DNA from: Chryseobacterium indologenes
GTDB taxonomy: Bacteria; Bacteroidota; Bacteroidia; Flavobacteriales; Weeksellaceae
DNA: 64,000 bases
Reading direction: 5' to 3'
NCBI RefSeq assembly: GCF_002025665.1
Contig: NZ_CP018786.1
Span: 2,914,001-2,978,000 of the forward strand
Part shown: positions 29,484 through 39,250 of the stretch, in pieces
Numbering within the stretch: position 1 is the first letter of the stretch
Layout: every line of letters starts with the position of its first letter
Notes under the pieces: generated by a model
Told to the model about the DNA's origin: nothing
What the model saw: only the letters and a program-made list of their open reading frames with translations
The model's database searches: none
Position numbers and translations under genes: made by a program

Positions 29484-29517
29484 CAAATATAGAAAGATGA
29501 TTTACTGGATTCATCTT
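29484..29517 (-). promoter_or_regulatory. Catalase promoter with inverted repeat
   Basis: On the minus strand the perfect -7 box TATATTTG is at 29491-29484. Just upstream lie arms AAGATGA (29517-29511 on the minus strand) and TCATCTT (29500-29494) separated by 10 bases. The position over the -33 region suits an activator or repressor of the peroxide response; the sequence is not a clear OxyR or PerR site. Confidence 0.5.
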
Positions 29518-29650
29518 AATAAATTCAATCTCATTAATTTATTAAATCTATCAGACAATCAAATAACAATAGATATCATCTACTATATTTTATAAAATAA
29601 ATTTATTTTTTTTCAAACAAATTTCTTTAAGACACTTTAAATAGCGTATC

Positions 29651-29709
29651 GTGTAGTTTAATAACTACACTCATTTAAACATACTTTAGAGAACAATTAC
29701 TTAATTTTG
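29651..29709 (+). promoter_or_regulatory. Lipoprotein promoter with best-conserved island operator
   Basis: GTGTAGTTTAATAACTACAC (29651-29670) has perfect 8-bp arms. After 31 bases comes the perfect -7 box TAATTTTG (29702-29709). It points to the lipoprotein gene at 29859. No -7 box is found at a matching distance toward the divergent catalase. Confidence 0.65.
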
Positions 29710-29790
29710 CCAAATCAAAAAAAATTAAACACTTGATAAAAACATCAGGGTTAATTAGACATAGCTAGAAGCAATTGATAAGTTGGTATA

Positions 29791-29820
29791 AGAAGTTTAT
29801 AACGAAGAAGTTTATAACGA
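29791..29820. repeat. 15-bp perfect tandem duplication
   Basis: AGAAGTTTATAACGA occurs twice head to tail in the leader of the lipoprotein gene. It is probably a recent slippage event; no function is suggested. Confidence 0.6.
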
Positions 29821-29858
29821 AGACATTTACAAGGCATACATATAAAAACATAAACATT

Positions 29859-30272
29859 ATGAAAAAAAAGGTATTATCACTAATTATCTTGGGTATTTTG
29901 ACAGCGTGCACTTCTCCCAAAAAAGAAAATACAGAAGTTACTTCAAATAAAGCATCAGATATTAAAGCTGAACTTGTAGGAAAATGGGTACAACCTATTC
30001 CAGGACAGGAAAAGGAAAAGCAAGGTATTGAGCTTCGGGACAATGGTACCGCAGCATCAATAAATATGCACACGTTGCTGTATGAACAATGGAAAATTTC
30101 TCATGATACCCTATTTCTATGGAGTCGTACTGTAGGAGTAGCACAGCCTTCCACCTCTAGCGATATTGACACCTTACTTATTCAAAAACTTGATAATACA
30201 TCGTTAACGGTTGTATCTTTAATTGGAGACCCTAAAAATAATGTTGCTCAAACTTACAGTAAAGAAAAATAG
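29859..30272 (+). CDS. Lipocalin-like lipoprotein
   Basis: About 137 residues from ATG 29859; an upstream frame to 29775 runs through a 15-bp tandem repeat and is not credible. The signal peptide ends in lipobox LTAC. The mature part reads ELVGKWVQPIPGQEKEKQGI, then ELRDNGTAASINM and YEQWKISHDTLFLW, the layout of small lipocalin-like lipoproteins of Bacteroidota, with one eight-strand barrel. The ligand is unknown. It is driven by the island operator promoter and ends at a hairpin. It is divergent from the catalase. Confidence 0.75.
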   Translation: MKKKVLSLIILGILTACTSPKKENTEVTSNKASDIKAELVGKWVQPIPGQEKEKQGIELRDNGTAASINMHTLLYEQWKISHDTLFLWSRTVGVAQPSTSSDIDTLLIQKLDNTSLTVVSLIGDPKNNVAQTYSKEK

Positions 30273-30337
30273 GTATTTAATTGCTAACAAATTCTTCTTT
30301 AGCCAGAAATTCTAACATCGAAGAAATTTATACTAAA

Positions 30338-30368
30338 GAAAATAGATTCTAGGATCTATTTTTTTTTA
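30338..30368 (+). terminator. Intrinsic terminator
   Basis: Arms AATAGAT / ATCTATT with a following run of T after the lipoprotein gene. The 260 bases beyond it, up to the next operator, hold nothing recognised. Confidence 0.7.
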
Positions 30369-30634
30369 CCTATTGAGAGTATAATAATCTTTCTTCAAAA
30401 TGCAAAAAATCAGTAATTTGATATTCGTCTGATATCTACTGATTTTATTTTATAATAAAGAGAACAAATATTGTTTATCACATCATTATTATCAATAACT
30501 TTCTCAACAAGATATCAAAACAAATTCTATATCCATTACGGAACACCAAGTTTACCAAGTATTTAATTAACATCCACCAAACACTCTAAAAAAGCCATGG
30601 AAATCGACGTGGCTATCATTTTAAATTTAAAAGC

Positions 30635-30692
30635 ATGTAGTTTTAAAACGACATCCAACACTTCTACTGGCTTTCAAAATTTATTAATTTTA
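30635..30692 (+). promoter_or_regulatory. Promoter of sensor kinase 2 with island operator
   Basis: ATGTAGTTTTAAAACGACAT (30635-30654; nine of ten positions symmetric), then 30 bases, then TAATTTTA (30685-30692). Same architecture as in front of kinase 1. Confidence 0.6.
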
Positions 30693-30734
30693 TAATACTA
30701 GACCATGAATACTTTATAATTACAAGTATTAAAA

Positions 30735-33725
30735 ATGTTTAATAAACAACTTATATTTATATTTTTCATAACTATACAACTGTACTCCAGTCAGCAAACA
30801 GCTTCAATATGGTATGATACAGACAATGGCCTTCCTCAGAACAGTGTAAAGGATATTATTAAAGATAAGTACGGATTCATCTGGATCAGTACAGAAAACG
30901 GATTGGTACGTTATGACGGAAATAATTTTGCCACCTATAACCATCTTAACTTTAAAAACAACAGATTTACCACTTTTTTTGGAAATTCAAAGAAAGATAC
31001 CATTTACAATGCAACAGCTTTCGACGAAAATACTGCATTAATATCTAAAAGAAATGTAAGTATTCTCACTCGTAAATCAGGTTGCCTGCAAAGAGTATTA
31101 CGTAAAAGCAAATCGAACTTTATTTTTACTAAGAATACCATATCAGATCAGTTTGAAGATAAAGATTTCTTTATTTATTTTGATAAGAACAACTATTATC
31201 ACTTGTTGCATGATGGAACCGTACAATATAAGGATCATAAAGTTACAACGCTGAAGAATCTACCTAAAAACTATATTTCAGATACATTTTGTTTTGACCA
31301 GACTATTTTTATCATTTCCAAATCATTAAAAAAAATAATTAAAATTTCTCCTACTCAGATAACTTACCTGGATGCACCTGAGATTTTCTTTAAAAATGGT
31401 ATAGAAATGTACTGGAGCCAGATCAATAATCAATCTTTTATTATCCTGAATCATACACTGTATAAAATAGGCTATGAGCATAATACTTTTAGTTTAAAAA
31501 AATTAGCAGATTATGATCTTAATAAAAACTCTTTAGCCGCCATTTATCATGATGAAGTGAACAATAAACTGTACCTTGGAACATTATCAGATGGATTGAA
31601 TGTAATAAAATTCAACAATTTTCATGTTGTCAACAAATCAGATAAATCCTATGAAAACATCTTTTATTCAATGCTTCCTTTTGAAAATGATAAGGTAATC
31701 ACTTCCTTAGGTGATGTATACAATGAAAACGGATTGGTAAAACAGTATCATTTTAATACAACAAGCAATTTTTTTTTACTGTATGATAATCAAAAGAATA
31801 TTCTTGTTCAGCAGAAATCAAGTTTACTTCGTTATCTTAAAAAATCTAATTATTCTAAAAAAGAAAAACTTGCTTTTAAAAAGGAACCCTCTTATGCATG
31901 GAGGGCGAAAAATTTTTTCATTGTAACGTTCCACAAACCTATACTGAAATCTCTCCTTACCTTTTACAAAGACTCCGATTTTAAAACCCCATTCTTACAA
32001 TTTTCCATTCCAAATATTGTTACCACAGTTCATGAACGTGGCCATGATAAGTGGCTGGTAGGAACCAGGGATGCTTTATATTCAATAGAAACGCCCACTT
32101 TTATTCCTAAAAAAATATCTGCCACCCCGTTACATGTAAGAGAAATTACAAAAACAGAGGATGGAAATTTCTGGATTATGACCCAAGGAAATGGCTTCTT
32201 TTTATATAAAAACAAGCAACTCATTAAAATGCCGGAAGATAAAAACAGATATCTTTTATTTTCACATACTATTCTGGAGGACAAAAATGGGTTTCTCTGG
32301 ATCAGTACCAATAATGGATTATTCCAGGTACTGAAAAACAACCTTCTGCAATATTCTAAAGACAGAAAAACATTACCCAACTATTACCGATATAGCAAGG
32401 AAGACGGCTTTAATACCAATGAGTTCAATGGTGGCTGCTCACCCAGTGCTTCGGTTCTTCAAAATGGAAATTTTGTATTTCCTTCTATAAAGGGACTTGT
32501 ATTTTTCCATCCTGAAAAAATAAGAAGCTACTACCCTAAAAACTTCTTTTTGGAAAGAGTCATATTTTATGATTCCAAAAGCAATATTAAAGGAAAAAAT
32601 ATTACTCTTGAAAATAATTTTTATAAAGCAATTATATTAGTTGATGTTCCCTATTATGCCAATAGAACCAATTTAGTTATCGAAGCAAAACTAAAAGGTT
32701 CTAAGAATGAAAAATGGGAAAAAATAAACGGCGATGGTAAATATTATATTTCAAATCTGGAGCCGGGACAATATCAACTTATTGTGAGGGTATTAACTTC
32801 TCCGAAAGGGAAATACATGTACAAAACAATTAATATTAATGTAAAGCACCTTTTTTATCAGATTCTCATCTTTAAGATTTTTATTCTATTTTTTATATCA
32901 GTATTTACATTAAAAATGATAAAACTTAGAATAAAAAGGCAAATATTAAACAAGAAGGAACTTGAAGACATTATTGAAATAAGAACCCGGAAACTATCAA
33001 AAACAGTTTCAAAATTAGAATATACCAAGGAACAACTGCGAAAAGAGAGTGTACAGCAGAAAAAACTATTGGAAACCATAAGCCATGATATTATTACTCC
33101 TATAAAGTTCTTATCTATAACCGCCAAAAAGTTATATGAGACTGACGAACATGATCGTTATATACAAAAAAAACATTTTGAAAGTTTCTACAAATCTTCG
33201 GTAGAATTTTACAATTTCGTGAAAACCTTAAAAGAATACGCGGAGATATATAATATTTCTGAAAAGAATGAAACTTATAATGTTTACGAAATTGTGGAAG
33301 CTAAAAAAACACTTTTTGAGGTGGCTGCCAAAGAGCAAAATACTCTTATTGTCAACAATATTAAAGACCCTACTTATTCAAAGATCAACCAGAATGTGGT
33401 AGCAGTTATCATCCATAACCTTATAGATAATGCAATTAAAAATACCACTAATGGAGTTATAGAGCTTTCTACCATTGAAGATGATACTATCTTTTTCCTG
33501 GAAGTAAGAGATACCGGTAAAGGAATGAGCAAGGAACAGATGACTTATTATGAAAAGCTTCAGGACAATATTGAAAATGAAAAACTGGTTTTACAAAAAT
33601 ACAGTTTAGGATTACATCTCATCCTTCAGCTGCTTATGATGATCAATGGTAAAATTGAATTTAAAAACAATATACCACAAGGAACTATAGTATCGATTAA
33701 AATAAAAAAACAAAAATATGACTAG
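30735..33725 (+). CDS. Propeller-type sensor histidine kinase, copy 2
   Basis: A 996-residue paralogue of the kinase at 21938, alignable end to end. It has a signal peptide (residues 1-18), propeller repeats (GLPQNSVKDIIKDKYGFIWI and KNGFLWISTNNGLFQV), a Y_Y_Y domain, a membrane segment at about 710-730, a coiled coil, phosphoacceptor His784 in ETISHDIITP, and the ATPase motifs NLIDNAIKNT and DTGKGM. The catalytic half is nearly identical to copy 1; the propeller, especially about residues 350-430, differs more. That pattern suggests the two sense different but related ligands while feeding the same output. It overlaps its response regulator by eight bases. Confidence 0.93.
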   Translation: MFNKQLIFIFFITIQLYSSQQTASIWYDTDNGLPQNSVKDIIKDKYGFIWISTENGLVRYDGNNFATYNHLNFKNNRFTTFFGNSKKDTIYNATAFDENTALISKRNVSILTRKSGCLQRVLRKSKSNFIFTKNTISDQFEDKDFFIYFDKNNYYHLLHDGTVQYKDHKVTTLKNLPKNYISDTFCFDQTIFIISKSLKKIIKISPTQITYLDAPEIFFKNGIEMYWSQINNQSFIILNHTLYKIGYEHNTFSLKKLADYDLNKNSLAAIYHDEVNNKLYLGTLSDGLNVIKFNNFHVVNKSDKSYENIFYSMLPFENDKVITSLGDVYNENGLVKQYHFNTTSNFFLLYDNQKNILVQQKSSLLRYLKKSNYSKKEKLAFKKEPSYAWRAKNFFIVTFHKPILKSLLTFYKDSDFKTPFLQFSIPNIVTTVHERGHDKWLVGTRDALYSIETPTFIPKKISATPLHVREITKTEDGNFWIMTQGNGFFLYKNKQLIKMPEDKNRYLLFSHTILEDKNGFLWISTNNGLFQVLKNNLLQYSKDRKTLPNYYRYSKEDGFNTNEFNGGCSPSASVLQNGNFVFPSIKGLVFFHPEKIRSYYPKNFFLERVIFYDSKSNIKGKNITLENNFYKAIILVDVPYYANRTNLVIEAKLKGSKNEKWEKINGDGKYYISNLEPGQYQLIVRVLTSPKGKYMYKTININVKHLFYQILIFKIFILFFISVFTLKMIKLRIKRQILNKKELEDIIEIRTRKLSKTVSKLEYTKEQLRKESVQQKKLLETISHDIITPIKFLSITAKKLYETDEHDRYIQKKHFESFYKSSVEFYNFVKTLKEYAEIYNISEKNETYNVYEIVEAKKTLFEVAAKEQNTLIVNNIKDPTYSKINQNVVAVIIHNLIDNAIKNTTNGVIELSTIEDDTIFFLEVRDTGKGMSKEQMTYYEKLQDNIENEKLVLQKYSLGLHLILQLLMMINGKIEFKNNIPQGTIVSIKIKKQKYD

Positions 33726-34353
33726 AAAAATTATTATTGCAGATGATCATTTTGTAGTAAGATTAGGCACTACACTGATTTTAGAATCCCACTACAAAGA
33801 TGTACAGATTTCCTGTGCAGAATCTTATACGGAACTCACGGATAAGTTATACGCAGAACAGTTTGATTTGCTCATCCTCGATATCAATATGCCGGAAAGT
33901 AAATATTTAAGCATGATTGGTGAATTAAAAAAAATACAGTCCAATCTGAAAATTCTGGTTTTCTCTGTATACGACAATGACATCGCAGTACAGTATATCA
34001 TTGAAGGCGCCGATGGATATATTAATAAACTATCTGACGAAAACAATATTCTGGAAGCAGTTCAGCAAATCTTTGAAACCGGAACCTATTATTCTCCGGA
34101 GATTGTGAAAAAACTGGTTTCTTCTGCAAAAAAAGACACTCCAATAAATCCACTGGAAGCTTTATCAGAAAGAGAAAAGGAAATATTTAATCTACTGGTT
34201 AAGGGTTACGGAAATATTGAAATATCAAATGAATTAAACCTTCACCTATCTACAGTCAGCACCTACAAAGCAAGAATTTATAAAAAACTGAATATTAAAA
34301 ACACTGTTGATCTTGTTAGATTGGGAGACCGAAATCAAGTACATAAAAAATAA
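33718..34353 (+). CDS. LuxR/NarL-type response regulator, copy 2
   Basis: A 211-residue regulator, paralogue of the one at 24924. Receiver with ADDH, Asp55 in LILDINMPES and the Lys of YINKLSDE. The LuxR helix-turn-helix (GYGNIEISNELNLHLSTVST, then YKARIYKKLNIK) is identical to copy 1 across the recognition region; changes lie in the receiver and linker. No terminator separates it clearly from the OmpR-type gene at 34423, 69 bases downstream. Confidence 0.95.
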   Translation: MTRKIIIADDHFVVRLGTTLILESHYKDVQISCAESYTELTDKLYAEQFDLLILDINMPESKYLSMIGELKKIQSNLKILVFSVYDNDIAVQYIIEGADGYINKLSDENNILEAVQQIFETGTYYSPEIVKKLVSSAKKDTPINPLEALSEREKEIFNLLVKGYGNIEISNELNLHLSTVSTYKARIYKKLNIKNTVDLVRLGDRNQVHKK

Positions 34354-34422
34354 TTAAAAAACCTTGTGTCCATTTGAAACACCATGTTTTTATTGTTATG
34401 CTCAACTCAGATAATATTTACT

Positions 34423-35100
34423 ATGAAAATCTTAATTATAGAAGACCATAAAGATTTGATCATCAATATCACTGATTATCTGAAAAATGAAGATTATATC
34501 TGTGAAATTGCATCAGATGCTCAAACAGCATTCGAAAAGATTGAACTTTTTGAGTATGATTGTATTCTTCTTGATCTGATGCTTCCCGACGGAAATGGTC
34601 TGGATATTTTAAAACATATTAAAACCTGCTCTGCGGGAACAGGTGTAATCATTGTATCAGCAAGAGATTCATTAGACATCAAATTAGCAGGACTGGATGA
34701 AGGTGCCGATGATTATATTACGAAACCTTTCCCACTTCCTGAACTTCATTCCAGGATAAAAGCTGTTTTCAGGAGGAAAACCCCGGAAACCCACCGACAT
34801 CTTATCTTCAATGAAATATCAATAGATCTTGAATCTAAGGCATGCAGTATCTGTAATCAGCTGATCAGTTTAACCAAAAAGGAATTGAACCTTTTGATCT
34901 ATTTTATCAACAACCAAAACAGGATGCTGACCAAGCAGGCTATCGCCAGTCATTTATGGGGAGATTACACCTATAGTATTGACAATATTGATTTTGTATA
35001 TCAACATTTGAAAAATCTAAGAAAAAAACTCATAGAATCAGGAGGTAAAGATTATCTGCAGACTGTCTATGGATTGGGCTATAAGTGGATTGACAAATGA
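34423..35100 (+). CDS. OmpR-type response regulator
   Basis: A 225-residue regulator from ATG 34423 (MKILIIEDH); the longer frame from 34384 adds an unlikely N-terminus. The receiver has the acidic pair IEDH, the phosphoacceptor Asp in CILLDLMLPDGNG, and the conserved Lys in YITKPF. The C-terminal winged helix of the OmpR family follows (LTKKELNLLIYF, then YGLGYKWI). Its stop overlaps the start of the kinase at 35097. It heads the five-gene transport operon and probably controls it. Confidence 0.95.
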   Translation: MKILIIEDHKDLIINITDYLKNEDYICEIASDAQTAFEKIELFEYDCILLDLMLPDGNGLDILKHIKTCSAGTGVIIVSARDSLDIKLAGLDEGADDYITKPFPLPELHSRIKAVFRRKTPETHRHLIFNEISIDLESKACSICNQLISLTKKELNLLIYFINNQNRMLTKQAIASHLWGDYTYSIDNIDFVYQHLKNLRKKLIESGGKDYLQTVYGLGYKWIDK

Positions 35101-36380
35101 GTTTAAGTTTACAATTTGCAAGGGCTTTTGCCTGTTTGGTATTCTTTGTTCTCATGATGGGTTTTATCATTATGTATTTTGCACTGGAAAGAACCATCGT
35201 CCGTTCTGCTATTCTAAAACTACAAACCCAGAATATGCAGGTCGCCCAGCAGTTGGAACAAAATCCATCCTATGACTATACTCTTTTTGGCCAGAACCCC
35301 GCTGTAACTATGCTTCCTGATTCCCAACATATATCCAAGAGAAAACAAATTGCAGAAAAATATATTTGGAATAGTAATTCACAATCTTACATTAATAAGA
35401 TAGAAGTAATGGATTATCTTGTTATTCACAAAAAAAAATATTCCATAAAAAGCATCCGTTACATTACGATCATTGAGCACCGGTTTCTAACAAGTATTCT
35501 GATGGTGATTGCATGGATAACAATATTTCTGATCATCCTAACGATCATTGTCAGTACAATTGTTTCAAAAAGTATTCTGGAACCGTTCTATTGTTCTCTG
35601 GATGAGATTAAAAAATTCAATTTAAAAGATCATTCTCAGATGAATCTTATGGAGACCAACATCAAAGAATTCAAACTGCTTAATCAGTTTCTGCTGAAAA
35701 TGTCTGATAATTCAAAAAAAGATTATAACCTGCTGGAAGAACTTTCTGAAAACACTTCTCACGAACTCCAGACTCCTCTGGCTTCTATGAAAGGGAAGAT
35801 AGAACTGCTAATGGACAGTCAGCTTTCTGAGTACCAGCTCACCACCTTAGATATGATGAATAATGAATTGGACAGACTCTCTTCTATCAATCAATCTCTT
35901 ATTCTTCTGGCAAAACTGGAACATTTTGAGAAAAGAACTACCGATCCCATTAATTTTTCAGAAGTATTACGGGAAAGACTGCAATACTTTGAAGAAATAT
36001 TTACTCTTCAAAACCTCACTATTATTACTGATATTCAAGATAATATTTTTTTAAGCCTTGATAAAAATCTGGCAGCCATCATCATCAATAACCTTATCAG
36101 TAATGCCAGAAAACACAATATGGATAATGGGGATATTCGCTTAAAACTTACAGAACATTTTTTTGAGATCTCCAACACCGGCTATCCTCCTACTCTGCCC
36201 ACTGAAGAATTATTCCAGAGATTCAAGCGTGGTAATCCCAACCAAAACTCTATCGGGATTGGTTTGGCATTGGTAAAGAGAATTTTGGAGATTTACCACA
36301 CTAAAATCTCTTATCATTTTAACAACAATAGACACACTATCATAATATATTTCACAAATCAATCCATTGAAAAACAATAA
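35097..36380 (+). CDS. Sensor histidine kinase of the transport operon
   Basis: A 427-residue inner-membrane kinase. Two membrane segments (about residues 8-28 and 132-155) enclose a short periplasmic sensor of about 100 residues. A linker precedes HisKA (ENTSHELQTPLASMKGKIEL; the His is the phosphoacceptor), and the ATPase domain includes IIINNLISNARKHN and SIGIGLALVKRIL. The N box reads NNLISNA. It overlaps the OmpR gene by four bases and feeds it. The ligand is probably a substrate of the transporters downstream (dicarboxylate or similar), inferred from position only. Confidence 0.93.
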   Translation: MSLSLQFARAFACLVFFVLMMGFIIMYFALERTIVRSAILKLQTQNMQVAQQLEQNPSYDYTLFGQNPAVTMLPDSQHISKRKQIAEKYIWNSNSQSYINKIEVMDYLVIHKKKYSIKSIRYITIIEHRFLTSILMVIAWITIFLIILTIIVSTIVSKSILEPFYCSLDEIKKFNLKDHSQMNLMETNIKEFKLLNQFLLKMSDNSKKDYNLLEELSENTSHELQTPLASMKGKIELLMDSQLSEYQLTTLDMMNNELDRLSSINQSLILLAKLEHFEKRTTDPINFSEVLRERLQYFEEIFTLQNLTIITDIQDNIFLSLDKNLAAIIINNLISNARKHNMDNGDIRLKLTEHFFEISNTGYPPTLPTEELFQRFKRGNPNQNSIGIGLALVKRILEIYHTKISYHFNNNRHTIIIYFTNQSIEKQ

Positions 36381-36464
36381 TTTAATAACAAATTCAGTAC
36401 ATCAGTAACAACTTCAGATTTTCTTCAGAATTTATGTCTTGTTTAGGTGCAAATAAAACCACCT

Positions 36465-37871
36465 ATGAAAAGAATGCTATTAATTTTAGGTTTAATAGGA
36501 GCTCCGATGGCTTACAGTCAAGATACTCTTAAGCTTAAGAAACCTGAAATTACGACTGAAAAAAATCCCTTAGATATTGGTGAACTCAAAATCAACCTTA
36601 ATCCTAAAGGAGATAAATGGTTAAAATTCAGTGTTTCCAGCCAGATATGGCTTCGAAGCATTGAAAATAATCCGGGTACAGCTGTAAACTCTGTTCCTCA
36701 GCAGGAAACTTATGATGCAGGAATGCGAAGAATGAGACTCACCATTCAAAGCCAGGTCACTCCTTTTTACTCTGTATTCCTTCAGATAGGAGCAAACAAT
36801 CAAAATTTTATCTCTGGAGGAGGCTCAGGTACAGGCACGAATGGAGCAGGAAAAAAGGCTGCCTTCTTTTTCCATGATGCCTATAATGAATTAGCAATTA
36901 TTCCAAGAAATGATTTTCAGACAGGGTTACCTAATAAAAGCAACCTTTACTTCGGTGTAGGGCTTCATTCCTGGAATGGAGTAAGTAGAATGACAAACGG
37001 AAGTACCACTAAAATGCTGGCAGGAGATCTTCCTATTTTTAATTTTCCCACTATTGAAATTTCAGATCAGTTTTCCAGACAGTTTGGTGTATTTGTACAT
37101 GGAGAATTTGACAGACTTAATTATAGATTCAGTGTCAATAAACCTTTTGCTACAAACATAAAGCCTATTGTAGGAAGCGGTGCTGTAGATAATAATCAAA
37201 ATGGTAAATTATCCTTTGCAGGATATGCCTACTATCAGTTTTTCAATAAAGAAATTACAGCAACCTCTTTTCTGGCTGGAAACAACCTCGCTGTAAAAAA
37301 AGTACTGAATATAGGAGCAGGATTTTACGCCAATAAAAATGCTACACTGACCCAGCCCAAAGAAAATGTTTTTGAATCTCATAATGCTTCTATTTTCGGC
37401 ACTGATATCTACTCTGAAATTCCAGTTGGAGATAAAAAGAAAGAAATGGGGCTTACTATATATGGCGTCTTCTATAATTATAACTATGGTCCTAACTATC
37501 TAAGAACAAGTGGTATTATGAACCCTGGCACAGCAGATCCTGAATTCACAGGACAAAAAGCTCTGGAGGGAGCAGGAAATAACCGGATTTTAATGGGAAC
37601 AGGAAATATATTCTTTACCCAGGCTGGTTTCGTACTTCCTAAATTCAGTAAAATCCTGAAAGTTCAACCCTTCTTCAGCTATGCTTTAAAAGATATGAAA
37701 GCCTTACATGAAAAAGGAAGCTACTATGACATGGGTGCCAATTTCTTTCTCTATGGCCAAAATGCAAAAATTGTAGCTCAGTATAGCAGCAGACCGATAT
37801 ATGATGCTGTTTCAAAAACGATTTTTGACAGAAAGGGAGAATTCCTGCTTGGACTTTACATCGTACTTTAA
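36465..37871 (+). CDS. Outer-membrane porin (OprP-like)
   Basis: About 468 residues from ATG 36465. The upstream GTG 36447 start is less likely because the signal peptide reads MKRMLLILGLIGAPMAYSQ directly from the ATG. The mature protein is strand-rich, with RRMRLTIQSQVTPFYSVFLQ and a closing GEFLLGLYIVL barrel strand, as in phosphate-selective porin (OprO/OprP-type) families of Bacteroidota. It follows the kinase by 84 bases and precedes two transporters, so it should bring the same substrate through the outer membrane. Confidence 0.85.
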   Translation: MKRMLLILGLIGAPMAYSQDTLKLKKPEITTEKNPLDIGELKINLNPKGDKWLKFSVSSQIWLRSIENNPGTAVNSVPQQETYDAGMRRMRLTIQSQVTPFYSVFLQIGANNQNFISGGGSGTGTNGAGKKAAFFFHDAYNELAIIPRNDFQTGLPNKSNLYFGVGLHSWNGVSRMTNGSTTKMLAGDLPIFNFPTIEISDQFSRQFGVFVHGEFDRLNYRFSVNKPFATNIKPIVGSGAVDNNQNGKLSFAGYAYYQFFNKEITATSFLAGNNLAVKKVLNIGAGFYANKNATLTQPKENVFESHNASIFGTDIYSEIPVGDKKKEMGLTIYGVFYNYNYGPNYLRTSGIMNPGTADPEFTGQKALEGAGNNRILMGTGNIFFTQAGFVLPKFSKILKVQPFFSYALKDMKALHEKGSYYDMGANFFLYGQNAKIVAQYSSRPIYDAVSKTIFDRKGEFLLGLYIVL

Positions 37872-37882
37872 AATTACTTTCT

Positions 37883-39169
37883 ATGAATACAACTCAAATT
37901 ACAACTTCGCAGAGAATCAAAGCCATCATTGGTGGTTCAATAGGAAATCTGGTAGAATGGTATGACTGGTATGCTTATGCCGCATTTGCCATCTATTTTT
38001 CAAATTCATTTTTCCCGGATTCTGACCTTAATGCACAGCTGCTTAATACTGCCGGAATTTTTGCTGTAGGTTTCCTCATGCGTCCTGTTGGTGGATGGAT
38101 GTTTGGAAGTATTGCAGATAAAATTGGAAGAAAAAGAGCTATGACCCTTTCCGTTTTACTGATGTCTTTCGGATCATTACTGATAGCCCTTACTCCTACT
38201 TATGAAACTATAGGAATCTTAGCCCCCGTAATGTTATTGATTGCAAGACTTCTTCAAGGATTAAGTGTAGGCGGAGAATATGGCGTTTCAGCTACGTATC
38301 TGAGTGAAATGGCAGATGAAAAAAGAAGAGGTTTCTATTCAAGTTTTCAATACGTAACTTTAATTGGTGGACAGCTTATAGCCTTAGGAATCCAGCTCAT
38401 TTTACAGAAATTAGTACTCACAGAAACACAGCTGGAAAATTGGGGATGGAGAATTCCTTTTGTAGTAGGAGCTTTTCTTTCCGTGATTGCCTTATATCTT
38501 AGGTCAAGCCTTCATGAAACTGAGGCTTTTAAAAATAAAGCTTCTCAAGAAAAGAAAGGAACAATCAAAGAACTCCTTAAGCATCCCAAAGCCATCCTTA
38601 CTGTAGTTGGGCTTACATTAGGAGGAACTCTGGCGTTCTATACCTATACAACGTACATGCAAAAGTTCCTGGTCAATACAGTGCATCTTAGCAAAGAACA
38701 GTCTACTTTGATATCATTTATTTCCTTATTTCTTTTTGCATGTCTGCAGCCAGTATTTGGAATGGTATCTGACAAAATAGGCAGAAAACCTTTACTGATT
38801 GGTTTTGGAATTCTTGGAACAATATGCACAGTACCTCTTCTCACTATGCTGAGTGTCATTAGCTCTGCATGGGCTGCATTCTTTTTAATTATGATTGCCC
38901 TGGTTATTCTTAGCGGATATACTTCAATTAATGCGGTAGTAAAAGCAGAACTCTTTCCTTCAGAGATCCGGGCTTTGGGAGTAGGTCTTCCTTATGCCCT
39001 TACTGTTGCTATTTTTGGGGGAACTGCTGAATATATTGCCCTATGGCTCAAAAAGATAAACATGGAATCATTATTCTATTGGTACATCACAGCATGTATA
39101 CTTTTTTCTCTGATTGTATATGCAAGAATGAAAGACACGAAAAAAACTTCAGAATTAGATAAAGATTAA
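37883..39169 (+). CDS. MFS transporter of the MHS family (KgtP-like)
   Basis: A 428-residue transporter with twelve predicted membrane segments. The MHS signatures are clear: GNLVEWYDWYAYAAF in helix 1, GGWMFGSIADKIGRKRAM in loop 2-3, LLQGLSVGGEYG, and the second loop motif VFGMVSDKIGRKPLL. This family includes KgtP (2-oxoglutarate), ProP and citrate carriers, all proton-coupled. It sits between the porin and the DctA-type symporter, so a dicarboxylate or 2-oxo acid is the likely cargo. Confidence 0.92.
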   Translation: MNTTQITTSQRIKAIIGGSIGNLVEWYDWYAYAAFAIYFSNSFFPDSDLNAQLLNTAGIFAVGFLMRPVGGWMFGSIADKIGRKRAMTLSVLLMSFGSLLIALTPTYETIGILAPVMLLIARLLQGLSVGGEYGVSATYLSEMADEKRRGFYSSFQYVTLIGGQLIALGIQLILQKLVLTETQLENWGWRIPFVVGAFLSVIALYLRSSLHETEAFKNKASQEKKGTIKELLKHPKAILTVVGLTLGGTLAFYTYTTYMQKFLVNTVHLSKEQSTLISFISLFLFACLQPVFGMVSDKIGRKPLLIGFGILGTICTVPLLTMLSVISSAWAAFFLIMIALVILSGYTSINAVVKAELFPSEIRALGVGLPYALTVAIFGGTAEYIALWLKKINMESLFYWYITACILFSLIVYARMKDTKKTSELDKD

Positions 39170-39250
39170 ATGCAGCTATATCGGTAAACCACAATATTTA
39201 TTCGGCATTCTATCCCTTAACATATTACAAGTATAATAATTTAAACACTT

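Noticed and set aside
29651..29670. Operator control of the catalase gene
   Set aside because: The best operator is near the catalase start but no -7 box lies at a matching distance on the minus strand, and the catalase has its own promoter at 29484; the lipoprotein side fits perfectly.
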